64,000 nucleotides of DNA, taken from NCBI GenBank assembly GCA_021234155.1, contig JAJEKV010000078.1:932001-996000 (forward strand), in the 5' to 3' direction. This document shows, piece after piece, positions 34,060 to 44,603 of the stretch. Under the pieces are notes generated by a model, which saw only the letters and a program-made list of their open reading frames with translations, was not told the origin of the DNA and made no database searches. Within the stretch, counting starts at the first letter, position 1. Each line of letters starts with the position of its first letter. Source of the DNA: Isoetes taiwanensis (lineage: Eukaryota > Streptophyta > Lycopodiopsida > Isoetales > Isoetaceae). A program made the translations under genes and the position numbers.

Positions 34060-35386
34060 TCAATCAACAAGGCCATCATCCCATGGAAGATATTCATACC
34101 GTGTTCCCAATTTGTAAAGATCCCGATCATCAGTATGTGGACTACTTGGCCTGCTCCCATGGGGCTCAGATTTAACAGGCTGAGCCTCAGGAGATGAAGG
34201 ACGTGAATAAACCATGTACAGACCATGAAAAGATCTCCAAAGAAGACAAGATCCGAGTAGCCCACCTAAGGCGATGCCGCAAATCATCGATTTAACGTAC
34301 TTTGATGACAGAGGCAAAACAACAAAGCTCGCTGCTGCAAATGCACAAAACACAAATACAATAGAAATCCCCAACAAGGCAGCAGCATAAATCAATGACT
34401 TGCTGCGAATGCGATTGGCGAGCTCTCTCTCTGATATTTCCCGATAGGGCGCTGGTAAAAGAGCCGAGGCCGCTGCAACCACGGTTGCAATTGCAAAGAA
34501 AAACGATGACCCGTTGAAAATCCAAAACATTCTCAAGGCCCTAAGCCGACAGACATATCTGAAACAATCATTTGAAGGAGGGTGCAACCAGCCAGCAAAT
34601 GTCACACTTACTATCAATGCCGCACTCACCAAGATAGCATTGCATGCACTTATGTATCTCTCTGTATCTGTATTTAGCTTACGCGCATAAGCGGTTACAT
34701 CTGGTCTTTTCATCAATTCTCTCAAAATTGCTGAATGTTTGGCATAGTCCAATGGCGTCTTGCCCTCTTTATCTGCAACAAATGCAACCAAATTGTCTCC
34801 GTATTTTTGGCATAGCCTGAAAACAATTGCTTTCTGATTCAATATTGTTGCCCAATGCAATGCTGTTCTGCCAGTTACCTTTCCAGCTTTATTCACATTG
34901 CTAATTTCTTGAATGAAATTGATAGTGTCCTCTTCTTTTTCTGCATAGAGAGCTTTATAAGTGAATGGCATCTCCTTCTTGATATCCCTATCTTGTAGTC
35001 CGCCAGGCATGAAAATGAACTTTCTCATGTGGAACTTAAATGCCAGAATCAAACTCTCATCAATGAATGTGTCTGTCCATGTACGCATATCCTCTAACCA
35101 CAACCCATCTGCGAGGTTTTTTCCTAAGCATTTCAAGAGGTTCTTTGCAAAATCAAGATGATCGTTGATGAGAGCAAGCAAAAAGGGCGTTCTATCTTCC
35201 TTGTTTTTGGCCAAGGCATCCACTTTATAAGACCTAATAAGAGCCTCCAGAACAAGAGAATTGCCATTGATTGCAGCCCAATGGAAGGGATTGTTGCCAT
35301 TACTATCTTTACTATTGACTATGGCCACAAAATTTGAATCCTTACCATCTTTCGTGCGCACCGTGACCTTCCGTGCCTGTTTGAAG
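34060..35386 (-). pseudogene. Ankyrin/PGG gene, 3' part (downstream of Copia insertion)
   Basis: This frame continues directly from 40227. With the Copia element and one copy of its CTTCA target (minus strand) left out, the frames join exactly to a 2262-nt, 753-codon coding sequence. This part holds more ankyrin repeats (NGNNPFHWAAINGN; GRTALHWATILNQ; GKTPLDYAKH). After them is a PGG-like membrane region (ILVSAALIVSVTFAGWLHPP) with about four hydrophobic segments, and a Ser/Pro-rich tail. In intact relatives, ankyrin/PGG proteins are membrane-anchored and several act in defence or ion signalling. Here there is no upstream exon on this side, so only a truncated, promoterless product could come from it. 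Its own frame has no other damage. Confidence 0.85.
35382..35386. other. Copia target-site duplication, left
   Basis: TGAAG here and at 40222-40226, directly outside the two LTRs. Confidence 0.9.
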
Positions 35387-35593
35387 TATTAACAATTCAA
35401 AGAACAAAACCAACGAAGCTTCTTTTCCATTAAAGATATCAGACTGTTATACACCACAGGACGGTGCTAAAGATAGCATTACACCGTCTCCAACAACTTC
35501 CTTAGATAGCTCCGTAACTATTTCTGATCCCTAAATCTAAGGAACTGTAAAAGACAACCAACAGGTGTCAACTCTTGTTTATGACGTCCAACA
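35387..35593 (-). repeat. Copia 3' LTR
   Basis: 207 bp, identical to the 5' LTR. It is unusually short for a Copia LTR. It begins TGTTGGACGTC on the minus strand. Confidence 0.92.
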
Positions 35594-35606
35594 CTCCCCC
35601 TCAAAG
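35594..35606 (-). promoter_or_regulatory. Copia polypurine tract
   Basis: CTTTGAGGGGGAG on the minus strand, next to the 3' LTR. It is the primer site for plus-strand DNA synthesis. Confidence 0.8.
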
Positions 35607-35968
35607 TTGACACTGTTGCAAACTAGACCTGCATAACTCCAAAACAAAAGAAAACTGAAACAAACTTGCAGAACTGAAAAAAATACTCCCCCTCAAGATG
35701 AACAGAGAGTTGGTTCAGACTTTGATCATGCCCATTTCTTCCACACATTGAGTAAACCTTTTCCTAGCAAGTGGTTTGGTCAGGATGTCTGCTGTCATCA
35801 TGTGTGTGCCAAGATGCTTGATTTGAATTTTTCCTTCCTCCACCTTTTCTCGGGTGAAATGGAATTGTACTTCTATATGCTTGGCTTTTGTAAAGTTCTT
35901 TGGGATTTCGACCCGGACTTTCTAAGCAGCCGATTGTCATTCATGATAACTTGATGCGATCTTTTGAT

Positions 35969-37531
35969 CTATCCCAAGATACGTGGAGCAACCTCGAAGC
36001 CAAATAGCTTCTTTTGCGGGCCGCACAAATAGCCATATACTCCGAGACTCACATGTCGATCACAGTTTTGTAGCTTTCCATTTCCCTCTCCTCCGGTGAT
36101 CACTCCCCCTTGCGGCCAAAAAACGTAAAACTTCGGCGTGATTTTGTCTTTGGCTTCACCAAAGATAATCGGCATCAACAAATCCCTCCAAAGGGGTGAT
36201 ACGGTGCATTGACCTTGATACAAAATACCCAATCGAGGTGTGTCTTTGGAGATCTGGGAGTATGCGTTCGGGGCTTGCCAATGGGAAGGACTGGACTTTC
36301 CATGTCTTGCCGACGGTGATCACACTTTCAGCTATATCAGGCCGTGTGGAAACCATAAAGTGCATTAATGAACCCACAATACTCCGATAGGATGGGCCAA
36401 TTAGAGAACCCGTTTTCTGTTTATTGCTTTGAGCAGAATCAACCATGACTGAACTTGAAGGGTCTTGACCTCTCTTTGTTTGGTCATGGTGCATTTCGCA
36501 AGAAGAGATTCAACCCCCTTGGACTGGTGAATGATGACAGTCTGCTTCTTTGGATCATGTAATACTTGTATGCCAAGGAAATACTTCAATGGCCCCAGAT
36601 CTGTCATGTGGAACCGTGCTGCCAAGGATGCTTTTGTCTGTGTCATAAGCAGAGAAGAGTTAGCAGCCAAAATCAGATCATCAACATAAAGCACCACAAA
36701 AATCACGTGTGATCCAAGGGCTTTAGTGTATATGTTCCAGTCAGCATTACTCCTAGTGAACCCATGGCTAGTGAAGAAAGCATGAATTGTTTTGTACCAC
36801 AAACGTGGAGATCGCTTCAGACCCATAAATGGCTTTCTTGAGCACGCAAACTTTATCTTCGGATCCTTTAGAAATGTATCCTGGGGGGTTGCCTTAGGTA
36901 GACCTCCTCATCAAGTTTACCATGCAAGAATGCGGATTTTACATCCATCCTGGCCGGAGGTCCAAATTCATGGTTTGCCCGGTGCTAGAAACGATTCGGA
37001 TCAAGACATGCGTGCTCTGAGGGGGCATATGTCTCTTGAAAGTCCACCCCGCAGGTTTGTGAACATCCCTAGCCACGAGTCTTGCTTTATATTTAGAGAT
37101 GACATTGTGTTCGTCATACTTTAACTTGTAGATCCACTTGCATGTAATGGATTTACGTCCTTTTGGGCGTGTTACAAAGCTCCCAAGTGTTATTCTCCAA
37201 GCAAGGAAGAATACTCTTCATCCATAGCTTGTTGCCATTGGGTGCCTTTGTGAACTCTTCATGGCCTCATGAAAGCTGGTCGGTTCGCCTCTATAGAAGC
37301 ATTACCGTGCAAAGCAATGAATGCACCCCTTGGGTCGTTTTTGTCATTAAGATAGTCAAGCATCTTATCAGTGTGTTTCCTGGCACGCGAGGACCTCCTC
37401 AAAGGTGGTTCGGTGTTTTCTTCATCACTTGATTCTGCCCCAGATTCTGGTTCTGAAGGCAATTCAAACTCTTCGCAAGGAAGATCTTGCTGGTCATCTT
37501 CCACTTCAGAATCACTAGTGCTGTCATCCAT
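35969..37531 (-). pseudogene. Copia reverse transcriptase/RNase H, broken
   Basis: Continues the polyprotein after the TAG at 37535-37537. The first piece (37531-37259) is in the same frame, is acidic (SDSEVEDDQQ) and ends RRSSRARK. Shifts follow near 37255 and 37195 (AMDEEYSSLL). The core RT (36826-36401) has GLKRSPRLWYK, VVLYVDDLILAANS with the YVDD catalytic motif, and GPLKYFLGIQVL. RNase H-side pieces in other frames include YRSIVGSLMHFMVSTRPDIA and EGFVDADY. At least four shifts or stops disable it. If the LTR identity reflects youth, this copy was probably mobilised by enzymes from another element, or some of the shifts are sequencing errors. Confidence 0.85.
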
Positions 37532-37534
37532 AAG

Positions 37535-39958
37535 CTACATTTGCGGTACCGAGAGAGAATCCCTGTTTAGAGAGGCTGCTGCACCCTGCCCAATGCTAAA
37601 ATTGCCTTCGTCAAATACCACACTCCTGCGTACTATCATTTTTCTAGTCGCTGGCACGTAGAGCTTATACCCTTTCATGGTGTCGCAGTATCCCACAAAC
37701 ATACAAGGTACTGCCCTTGTAGAGAGTTTTCCAGATTTCCGTTCACTCTTGCAGAGGTGAGCATATGCCAGGCACCCAAAAATTCTAAAGCTTGTGACAT
37801 CTGGTTTTTCTCCCGTCCATGACTCCTCTGGGACACATCCAGCTAGTGCTTTAGTTGGCACTCGGTTAATGATGTACACGGCTGTGTGTACTGCCTCAGC
37901 CCAAAACTTAAATTCAATTCCTTTGGATAGAATCATGGCTCTAGCACATTCGAGCACAGTCCGATTCTTCCTTTCCACAACCCCGTTTTGTTGGTGCTCA
38001 TGTGCAATGGAGGTTTCGTGGATTACACCACATTCTTGGAGAAATGCTGCAAACTCATTGCTTGTGAACTCACCTCCTTGGTCTGTTCTGATCATTTTCA
38101 GTTTCTTGCTTTTGAAAGTTTCTACTAAACTCTTCCATTGTTTAAAGAACTCAAATGTCTCAGACTTGTATGCAAGAAAATAGACCCAATTCTTTCTAGT
38201 ACAATCATCAATCAACAAGAGAAAGTACCTGGAGCCTCCCATGGAGGTGACTCTAGCTGGACCCCAAATATCCATGTGGACTAGATCAAGGGGTTGGCTG
38301 GCTCGTGTAGCAGGCTGTTTCTTGTATGCCTTCCTGCTCAATTTGCCTAATACACATCCCTCACAAAGTCCAGAGGGTGGTCTGATCTTTGGAAGCCCTT
38401 TCACATAATTTAACTGTCTCATTTGCTTTATAAACTGAAAGTTTGCATGTCCCAATCGTTCATGCCATACTTGGTTTATATCGGATGAGCTTGCATTTAA
38501 CGCCGTGCACTGTTCTTTGTACCAGCTGAGTCTATACAGACCTCCTTCCCTCTCTCCTTGGGCTAAAACCCTCTTATGGCCATCCTTGACGATGCACTTT
38601 CCACCACCGAAAGTTGCATACAAGTTGGCATCATCCATTTTAGAGATTGATATCAGATTGGCTTCCAGATCAGGTACAAACAGAGTTTTTTCGAGCAGGA
38701 TTTTGCTTGTAGACACCTTCAGTCCTACTGTCCCAATCCCCTTTATGTTTAGCATTCCTTTTCCAATCTTGACCCTATGATTGCCAGGCACAGCTTCAAA
38801 CTGTTCAAACAGATCTCTTCTATTGGTCATATGGTCACTGGCACCAGAATCTAAGTACCAAGAGCCATGAAGATTTGCAACAAAGCTGGACGCTCTAGCA
38901 TCCCATGGGTCATCTTCCACAATCCAGGAATACAAATAAGCAATGAGCTTCCACCAAAGCATTACAATTTTATCTACCCAATTGTCTGCACGAAATCTCC
39001 ATTTGGATTTGTTATGAGACTCTTCTTTTTCAGCCATGAAGGCTCTGGTAACAGATACCATAGAGTCACTGCTCGAGCTGTGATCAGATCCACTAGACTC
39101 GCTTGCCTTTGAGGCTTTGTGCCCATGGTGCCCCTTCTTCTTCTTTGATTCTTCTTTCTCTGATGGCTTGGACTTTCTTTTCCTTTTATCTGGTTCAGGA
39201 CAGTCTTTTGCAATATGCCCATACTTATTGCAATTGAAACATTTCCTGCTTTCACCCGTTTCCTGTTTGCCAACAAAAGCTTGCCCTTCTTTATTCCCCA
39301 TCCTTTTACCTCCAGCTTGATTGGCTTCTTCCATAAGAATCTGCTGACAAGCCCACTCAATCTGCACATGTTCAGCTGAGCCAATCAAGTTTTTCACATT
39401 ATTGTAAGAGGTGGGTAATCCAAGAAGCAATGCTCCAACAATGAGGTCATCCTCAAGCCCTTTCTCCATCCCTTTGAGTTGAAGAGCCGCTGCCTTTATC
39501 TTAGAGATGTACTCTTCTGCAGACATGCAATCTTTCATCTTGGTGGTGAAGATTACAGCATACAAATTTGCTTGCTGTGAAAAATGTCTCTTCTTATAGA
39601 TTATACACAGCTGGTCCCAAGCTTCCTTTGCACTGTCCGCAGCCTCCACTTGAGCGATCATGGTATCATCCAAATACCTGATCATGCGATTCTTTGCTTC
39701 CCAATCTCTTTGCTGCCATTTGAGCAGTGCTTGTCTTTCTACCTCAGCTTTCTTAAGTCCTACCTCACTCCCCTCAGAAGATGTCGTTCCTTTGACAATC
39801 TGAGCCGTCGTTGGAGCTGTAGGCTTCACATCTGGTATCACAGGCCTTGGTTCATCTCCTGAGACAATATGCCAGAGTCCCTTCTCTGCAAGTTTGCCTC
39901 TCACCTTTATGAACCAATAGAAGGCGTTGGCATGTGACAACCTTTCTATCTTTCCCAT
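37535..39958 (-). CDS. Copia gag-protease-integrase polyprotein
   Basis: An 807-codon frame starts at ATG 39958, about 45 bp downstream of the primer-binding site. Residues 1-220 are gag (UBN2-like, with WEAKNRMIRYLDDTM). A CCHC zinc knuckle is at about 240-253 (CFNCNKYGHIAKDC). The protease has WYLDSGASDHM with catalytic Asp at about 370. The pre-integrase zinc-binding region has WHERLGHAN and LCEGCVLGK (about 498-538). The integrase core has Asp 563, Asp 626 and Glu 662 in the DDE arrangement. The integrase tail ends with VRRSVVFDEGNF. The proteins package element RNA, process the polyprotein and insert cDNA. The frame ends at TAG, after which the same frame continues for 90 codons, so the true polyprotein was longer. 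Confidence 0.93.
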   Translation of the reverse strand: MGKIERLSHANAFYWFIKVRGKLAEKGLWHIVSGDEPRPVIPDVKPTAPTTAQIVKGTTSSEGSEVGLKKAEVERQALLKWQQRDWEAKNRMIRYLDDTMIAQVEAADSAKEAWDQLCIIYKKRHFSQQANLYAVIFTTKMKDCMSAEEYISKIKAAALQLKGMEKGLEDDLIVGALLLGLPTSYNNVKNLIGSAEHVQIEWACQQILMEEANQAGGKRMGNKEGQAFVGKQETGESRKCFNCNKYGHIAKDCPEPDKRKRKSKPSEKEESKKKKGHHGHKASKASESSGSDHSSSSDSMVSVTRAFMAEKEESHNKSKWRFRADNWVDKIVMLWWKLIAYLYSWIVEDDPWDARASSFVANLHGSWYLDSGASDHMTNRRDLFEQFEAVPGNHRVKIGKGMLNIKGIGTVGLKVSTSKILLEKTLFVPDLEANLISISKMDDANLYATFGGGKCIVKDGHKRVLAQGEREGGLYRLSWYKEQCTALNASSSDINQVWHERLGHANFQFIKQMRQLNYVKGLPKIRPPSGLCEGCVLGKLSRKAYKKQPATRASQPLDLVHMDIWGPARVTSMGGSRYFLLLIDDCTRKNWVYFLAYKSETFEFFKQWKSLVETFKSKKLKMIRTDQGGEFTSNEFAAFLQECGVIHETSIAHEHQQNGVVERKNRTVLECARAMILSKGIEFKFWAEAVHTAVYIINRVPTKALAGCVPEESWTGEKPDVTSFRIFGCLAYAHLCKSERKSGKLSTRAVPCMFVGYCDTMKGYKLYVPATRKMIVRRSVVFDEGNFSIGQGAAASLNRDSLSVPQM

Positions 39959-40002
39959 TGCAGCTCAATCTTAAGCTGTTCTGTGTTCACCGGAATCGTC
40001 CC

Positions 40003-40014
40003 GCTCTGATACCA
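40003..40014 (-). promoter_or_regulatory. Copia primer-binding site
   Basis: TGGTATCAGAGC on the minus strand, next to the 5' LTR. It is complementary to the 3' end of plant initiator tRNA-Met. Confidence 0.9.
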
Positions 40015-40221
40015 TATTAACAATTCAAAGAACAAAACCAACGAAGCTTCTTTTCCATTAAAGATATCAGACTGTTATACACCACAGGACGGTGCTAAAG
40101 ATAGCATTACACCGTCTCCAACAACTTCCTTAGATAGCTCCGTAACTATTTCTGATCCCTAAATCTAAGGAACTGTAAAAGACAACCAACAGGTGTCAAC
40201 TCTTGTTTATGACGTCCAACA
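40015..40221 (-). repeat. Copia 5' LTR
   Basis: 207 bp, identical to the 3' LTR. It is followed on the outer side by TGAAG (40222-40226). Confidence 0.92.
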
Positions 40222-40226
40222 TGAAG

Positions 40227-41161
40227 AACCAAACCATATCTTCTTTCTTACCATAAGCGGCAGCATAATGAAGTAGAGTAGTGCCATCCTTGGAGCGTGC
40301 CATATAGATTGAATGGCTATGGCGAGGAAGTGACTTAGATTTTTTCATGGCAATGCGAATTTGTTTCAAAATTTCTGCATTAACACCTTTGGGGTTGTGG
40401 AGTGCGAGGCTAAGTGGTAGTTCGCCCGCCTCATTCGCAGCAAACACATCAGCATTTGGCTGCATGAGTAGTGTATACAAGACTTCAAAATGCTTGCTTC
40501 TGGCAGCCCAATGGAGAGCGGTGTCTCCTTTTGCATCAGCCTTAGACAGTGACGCCCCCTTCTGAAGCAACCATCTCACAGCCTCGTTTTTCCCATTCCA
40601 TGACGCATAGTGCAAGGCTGTTCTTTCTGTTTTATCTACAACATCTACGTCGTCACCTAGGAGAAGCTCCTCCAACACCGGGACACTTCCGAATCTAGCA
40701 GCAAAATGGAAGGGAGTTGCACCATAACTATCACGTGCAGATTTGTTGGCATTTTCTGCCAACAGAAACTTTACAACCTCTACATCTCCCTTCCCTGCAG
40801 CATAATGCAAAAGGGTTCTTTTCCACTTGTTTCGCAAGTCGTCCACATGCATTTTGGGATGTTGAGAAGTGAATTCGTTGTACAACACCCTAAAAGCATC
40901 GATGTTGTCGGTAGCAATGTGGATAGGAGTGTCTCCTTCATGATCTTCGGTCAAGATGTGTTCAACTGCCTTAGTGTCGAGCAGGGTCTTCAAGATAGAC
41001 ACCTGACCGTATTCTGCAGCAATGTGCAATAGAGTACTTTTTCTATCCCCAATCACTTCAAGAAGATTTGCACCGCTTGCTATCAATTCTGCCAAATTTT
41101 CTTCGTCACCAAGAACGCAAGCCAGATGCAATGGATTCTCAAATCCAAATTCGCCCTTCAT
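40227..41161 (-). pseudogene. Ankyrin/PGG gene, 5' part (upstream of Copia insertion)
   Basis: The frame starts at ATG 41161. An in-frame TGA lies six codons upstream, so this start is well supported. It encodes about eight ankyrin repeats with the expected TPLHxAA spacing (NPLHLACVLGDEENL; STLLHIAAEYGQ; TPIHIATDN; RTLLHYAAGKGD; TPFHFAARFGS; TALHYASWNGK; TALHWAARSK; TTLLHYAAAYGKK). The Copia insertion lies within codon 312, after KEDMVWFF. The rest of the gene is at 35386-34060. Transcription from this promoter would enter the retrotransposon antisense-free, in the same direction as it, and soon reach a stop codon (two codons past the duplicated target the frame enters the LTR). The only product would be a soluble, anchor-less repeat protein of about 320 residues. 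No other damage is visible, so the loss of function is likely recent. Confidence 0.88.
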
Positions 41162-43478
41162 TGGTTTATTGCAACCTCAAGCTACAAACAAATCCGATCC
41201 CAAATTGGCCCTCTTCTCTAGTGCTTTACTAGCTACTACTACTAGAAAGGAACGAGTGAGTAACCTTGACTTTAGATTGATAGCTATTCAATCAACATTA
41301 ATCTTTAACCCTTCATAGAGATCCGAGCCTTAAAAGGTCAACTAACTAGCTGGCTTGCACATGGCCCACCATGCAACAATAAACATAAATTATGGTTTCT
41401 TCGTAAATAATTTGTTTTGCTAAAAAAAAATTCCTTATACTAAATCATCGTCATGGATTGAGGACTTTAATAACCTGTCCTTTAGTTATTTACTAGGGTA
41501 TAGTTAGCCCCTTAAGTCAACCCCCTTTCGTGCACTTAAGGAGTAACACAACACAACAATCCTCCTATACTATAATGTTTTATTGTGTAGGTCCAACCTT
41601 AATTTGGACCACTGAGATCCATGACATTCAAAGGTCGAATTTTGATGCATCTGATTGAGCTTAAGGCCATTGCACCGCTAAAAAGAATGGGCCTTTTGTT
41701 TTTGGTAGCCACATCGGCAACCAAAAATTGGTTTAAGTTGGTTTTTGTTTCTCGGTTGGTTGTTTCATCAAGTTCGATTTCTTTCCTAGCTCTGGCCCAT
41801 GGTAGATCAGCATGTCTAAGTACGCAGGAGCTTTCTGAGCTTTCTGAGCTCACGATCATTTATGCCATGGTTCTGGCACTCGATCATGTCATATTTCGGG
41901 ATCATCCCTATTAAAGGGATGCTATGGTTTTGGTTATGGCTTTTGCTGTTAACATTTTGTCAGGCCTGGATATGGCTTGCAAACCCTAGAAGAGCTTTGC
42001 CGCCCAGCAAGGCCCTTTTGGTAAAAATGCCTGAGCATAAGCCCCCAAAGAAATTATTATTATTAGTTTTCTATAATAGCTTTATATAAAACCACTATAA
42101 TAAAGTAATGTTACTAAGTGATTAATGTGTTGAATAACCATGAACAATTTTTTACCACAACCTACCATTATACTTCTATATAGTGTGCTATGTGAGGCAA
42201 TAAACTAGTAATGATTTTGGCTTTAAGTGTTTGTAACTTAAAAGTTATCTCTTAATATAATAGTTTTTTTCTCGTCAAACCTTTTATAAAGTGGCCTATA
42301 TTGTTCATATCAATCTTGTTAATTTGGGATTTTCTGGCCTGGCAAACAATGTTTTTAAAATTTGTTTTAGATGATTTCCGTAAGATTCTAGAAGTTCTAG
42401 CCACCAGAAAGAAATCTCGATGCACAAATCCGGATAGCATGCAGAGACGCACCGCCTCCCTTGCCGAAGGCCTTTGTCTGATGCTTTTGTTTTTTCTTGA
42501 GAGGGGGGGCATCTACTGTATTTTGTCGTTTTAAACTTTCTGGAGGTGCAACTATCATTTGGCTCCATGTGGGCTTCGATTTGTTTCCAGATGGCCGTAC
42601 TTATATGAGATTTGCTCACAAGCATGGAGGTATGCTACAACATCTGTATTTCATTTAGACTCATTATTGTATTTGTTGTAGGAGTTTGTATGCCTTTGAT
42701 TTTGTACTGGATTAGGCACATAAGTTAAAACAATCTCCTTGCAGCCTCTTCCAAAAGCATTTGTTCTGGTGCTTCTTGGAAGTATTCTTAGTAGGAGCTT
42801 GGATTGCCATATCGAATATATTTTGGCATTCTAATTTTATATTCTCATTGTCAATTTGAGGCCGCCTTATTTTTCTCCCGTTGATTGATTACGAGCAATG
42901 TTTATATATGGCAAGAGCTAATTCGAGCAAGGTCTTGGTATACATTTTTTCTCTCATTCTTTTGTTGCTTTAGTATGCAATTTGAAATTCTCACAGTAAG
43001 CCTTTTGATCCTACATTGAGGGATGGAACAGGTATATTATGCGCCATATTCTACCCGGACAATAATACGCTTGCTGCGCCTCCTGTTTGGGTCCCATAGG
43101 CCAATAATTGGTCTCTGTGGACGATAAAGACTTTATTCTATTCTATTTTATTCTATTCTTTTTATTTTCTTGCTCTTTTATTTTTTTGTAAAATTGTGCT
43201 TGAAAGAAGGCACTATATTCTTTTAATTTTTTTGCTCCGTTTTTTCTCCGTAAAATTGTGTCTGAAGGAAGCCATGTTTGGTTTTCTCCATGTCATCTTC
43301 TTATTCATTACAACTCTCTGGGGATAGATGCGATAACCAGGCTACGAAAATTCAATGACCTCCCATACAATGGGCTAGTACAATCATTACTACTAGGATT
43401 AAAAAACCCCTGCCTCGAAAGGTTTTCAAGGGAAAAACCTTTGCAGTAATGATGATACTAGACAAGCAGAGATAATGA
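41162..43478. other. No gene recognised
   Basis: Contains the promoter region of the ankyrin gene (next to 41161). A sequence at 41560-41585, TCCTCCTATACTATAATG, resembles the 5' end of the Helitron at 2572 and follows an A, so it may be a second Helitron 5' end; I found no matching 3' end. Short T-rich frames (41621-41914, 42301-42534) show no motif. Two imperfect copies of GTAAAATTGTG-type sequence lie near 43190 and 43250. Confidence 0.45.
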
Positions 43479-44027
43479 CTACTGAGGGCTCAGTAATTGC
43501 AGACGTTTATCTAGAACCTCAAGTATGTATAATGCCAAGTCATGCACATATGGTGCTCTGAGAAGTTGTGGAAGCGTGGAATGGAATGCTAAGGTCAAAA
43601 AATGATTCTGGACTATCTCAAAAGCAGGGCAACTCAGAAGTGTATGGCTTTCATCTTCAATAACCTGTAACTGGCAACAGGCACATAGTCTCGCTTCTCG
43701 CGGCAATTGCGGCCGCTCCCATCTATCTGTCTCAATCCGTAGCCTGTGGGACCCCGTGCGAATTGATGCAATAGCTACAAGCTTGTTCCTGGACAATGAA
43801 GCAAGCAAATAAGCTTGGGGCCCTGGTGCCAAGGTGGGATTTATGTGTGCATGATAATGACCAGTTTTCACTTGGGCCAAAGTAACTGCGTCCCATATCT
43901 TTTGAGAAAAACGACCATTGAGATATTGTTGCAAAAGCTCAGGATCAGAACTGGCAAGCATCAGGCAGTGCTCTGGTGCACAGCCCAACGGGCAAACCAT
44001 GTAGTGCAATGCTCTTTCCAACATCAT
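43479..44027 (-). pseudogene. LINE-type C-terminal fragment
   Basis: A 182-codon minus-strand frame contains SIRTGSHRLRIETDRWE, then CACCQLQVIEDESHTLLSCP. This has the Cys-rich shape (CxxC...HxxxxC) of the region found after reverse transcriptase in many non-LTR retrotransposons of plants (zf-RVT type). No RT core is attached on the upstream side, where a (TTCTA)n tract follows within about 100 bp. It may be a chimera or the tail of a truncated element. I am fairly sure of the class, less sure of the family. Confidence 0.6.
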
Positions 44028-44132
44028 TTCAAACGCTGAGGAGATTCAGCCATGGCAAGTGCAAGAACAGGATACCTAACATCATCCATGTGGTCATCCA
44101 TGACCTATTGGTCTCCGTGGACGTTAAAAAAA

Positions 44133-44223
44133 CTATTCTATTCTATTCTATTCTATTCTATTATATTCTATTCTAATCTATTCTATTCTATTCTATTCTA
44201 TTCTATTCTATTCTATTCTATTC
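44133..44223 (+). repeat. (TTCTA)n microsatellite
   Basis: About 18 near-perfect TTCTA units. The sequence just before it, GGTCTCCGTGGACGTTAAA, also occurs at 43113-43131 (with small changes), again followed by TTCTA units. The pair looks like two 3' tails of one non-LTR element family. Confidence 0.85.
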
Positions 44224-44287
44224 TGCACCTCAGGTACTCTTCCCTTTGTTGCAGGCGCCTTATAGGCATGATAAATCTGCATCAGGC

Positions 44288-44603
44288 AACAACAAGCCAA
44301 AAGCAATTTGTAATTCTTAGGAACCATTAGAAAGCACTTTGACATATCAATTTTTGTCCCTTCCAAAGTTTTCTACTTCACATGAAATAGCTCAACATGC
44401 CAGCTTTACTCCTCTAACATTTTTGGCATAGACGAGGCCTGTGAGGATTAATCAATCCCATGTGAAATAGATACGACATGCAGGTCTAGGAAATTTGGAG
44501 CTACAGAATATCTCAATAGTAATATACCTCATAAACAACATAAGTATTTGGGATTTCTTGGATTTGTCGAGTGTATAATTATTGGGTTCGTTGCATTTTT
44601 TGG
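44288..44603. repeat. Large dispersed repeat, copy 2, first part
   Basis: Aligns with 1570-1885 at high similarity, from AGCCAAA to GGGTTCGTTGCATTTTTT. The alignment then stops and resumes at 51390. Confidence 0.85.

Larger units (their letters stand above)
35387..40221 (-). mobile_element. Ty1/Copia retrotransposon, 4835 bp
   Basis: Both LTRs are 207 bp and, by eye, identical (35387-35593 and 40015-40221). They are flanked by the 5-bp duplication TGAAG. The primer-binding site TGGTATCAGAGC (minus strand, 40014-40003), complementary to initiator tRNA-Met, abuts the 5' LTR. The polypurine tract CTTTGAGGGGGAG (35606-35594) abuts the 3' LTR. One LTR boundary is TA rather than CA. The gag to integrase part is one long frame. 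The RT/RNase H part is broken by an in-frame TAG and several shifts. The element lies inside the coding sequence of an ankyrin gene. Confidence 0.95.

Noticed and set aside
36792-37124. Plus-strand frames across the Copia pol region
   Set aside because: They are antisense shadows of the retrotransposon reading frames.
41560-41585. Second complete Helitron starting at TCCTCCTATACTATAATG
   Set aside because: The start resembles that of the 2572 element, but no hairpin with CTRR-T was found downstream, so only a possible 5' end was noted.
43479-44223. (TTCTA)n tract as the 3' tail of the LINE frame next to it
   Set aside because: The frame is on the minus strand and the tract lies on its 5' side, so it cannot be the tail of that frame.
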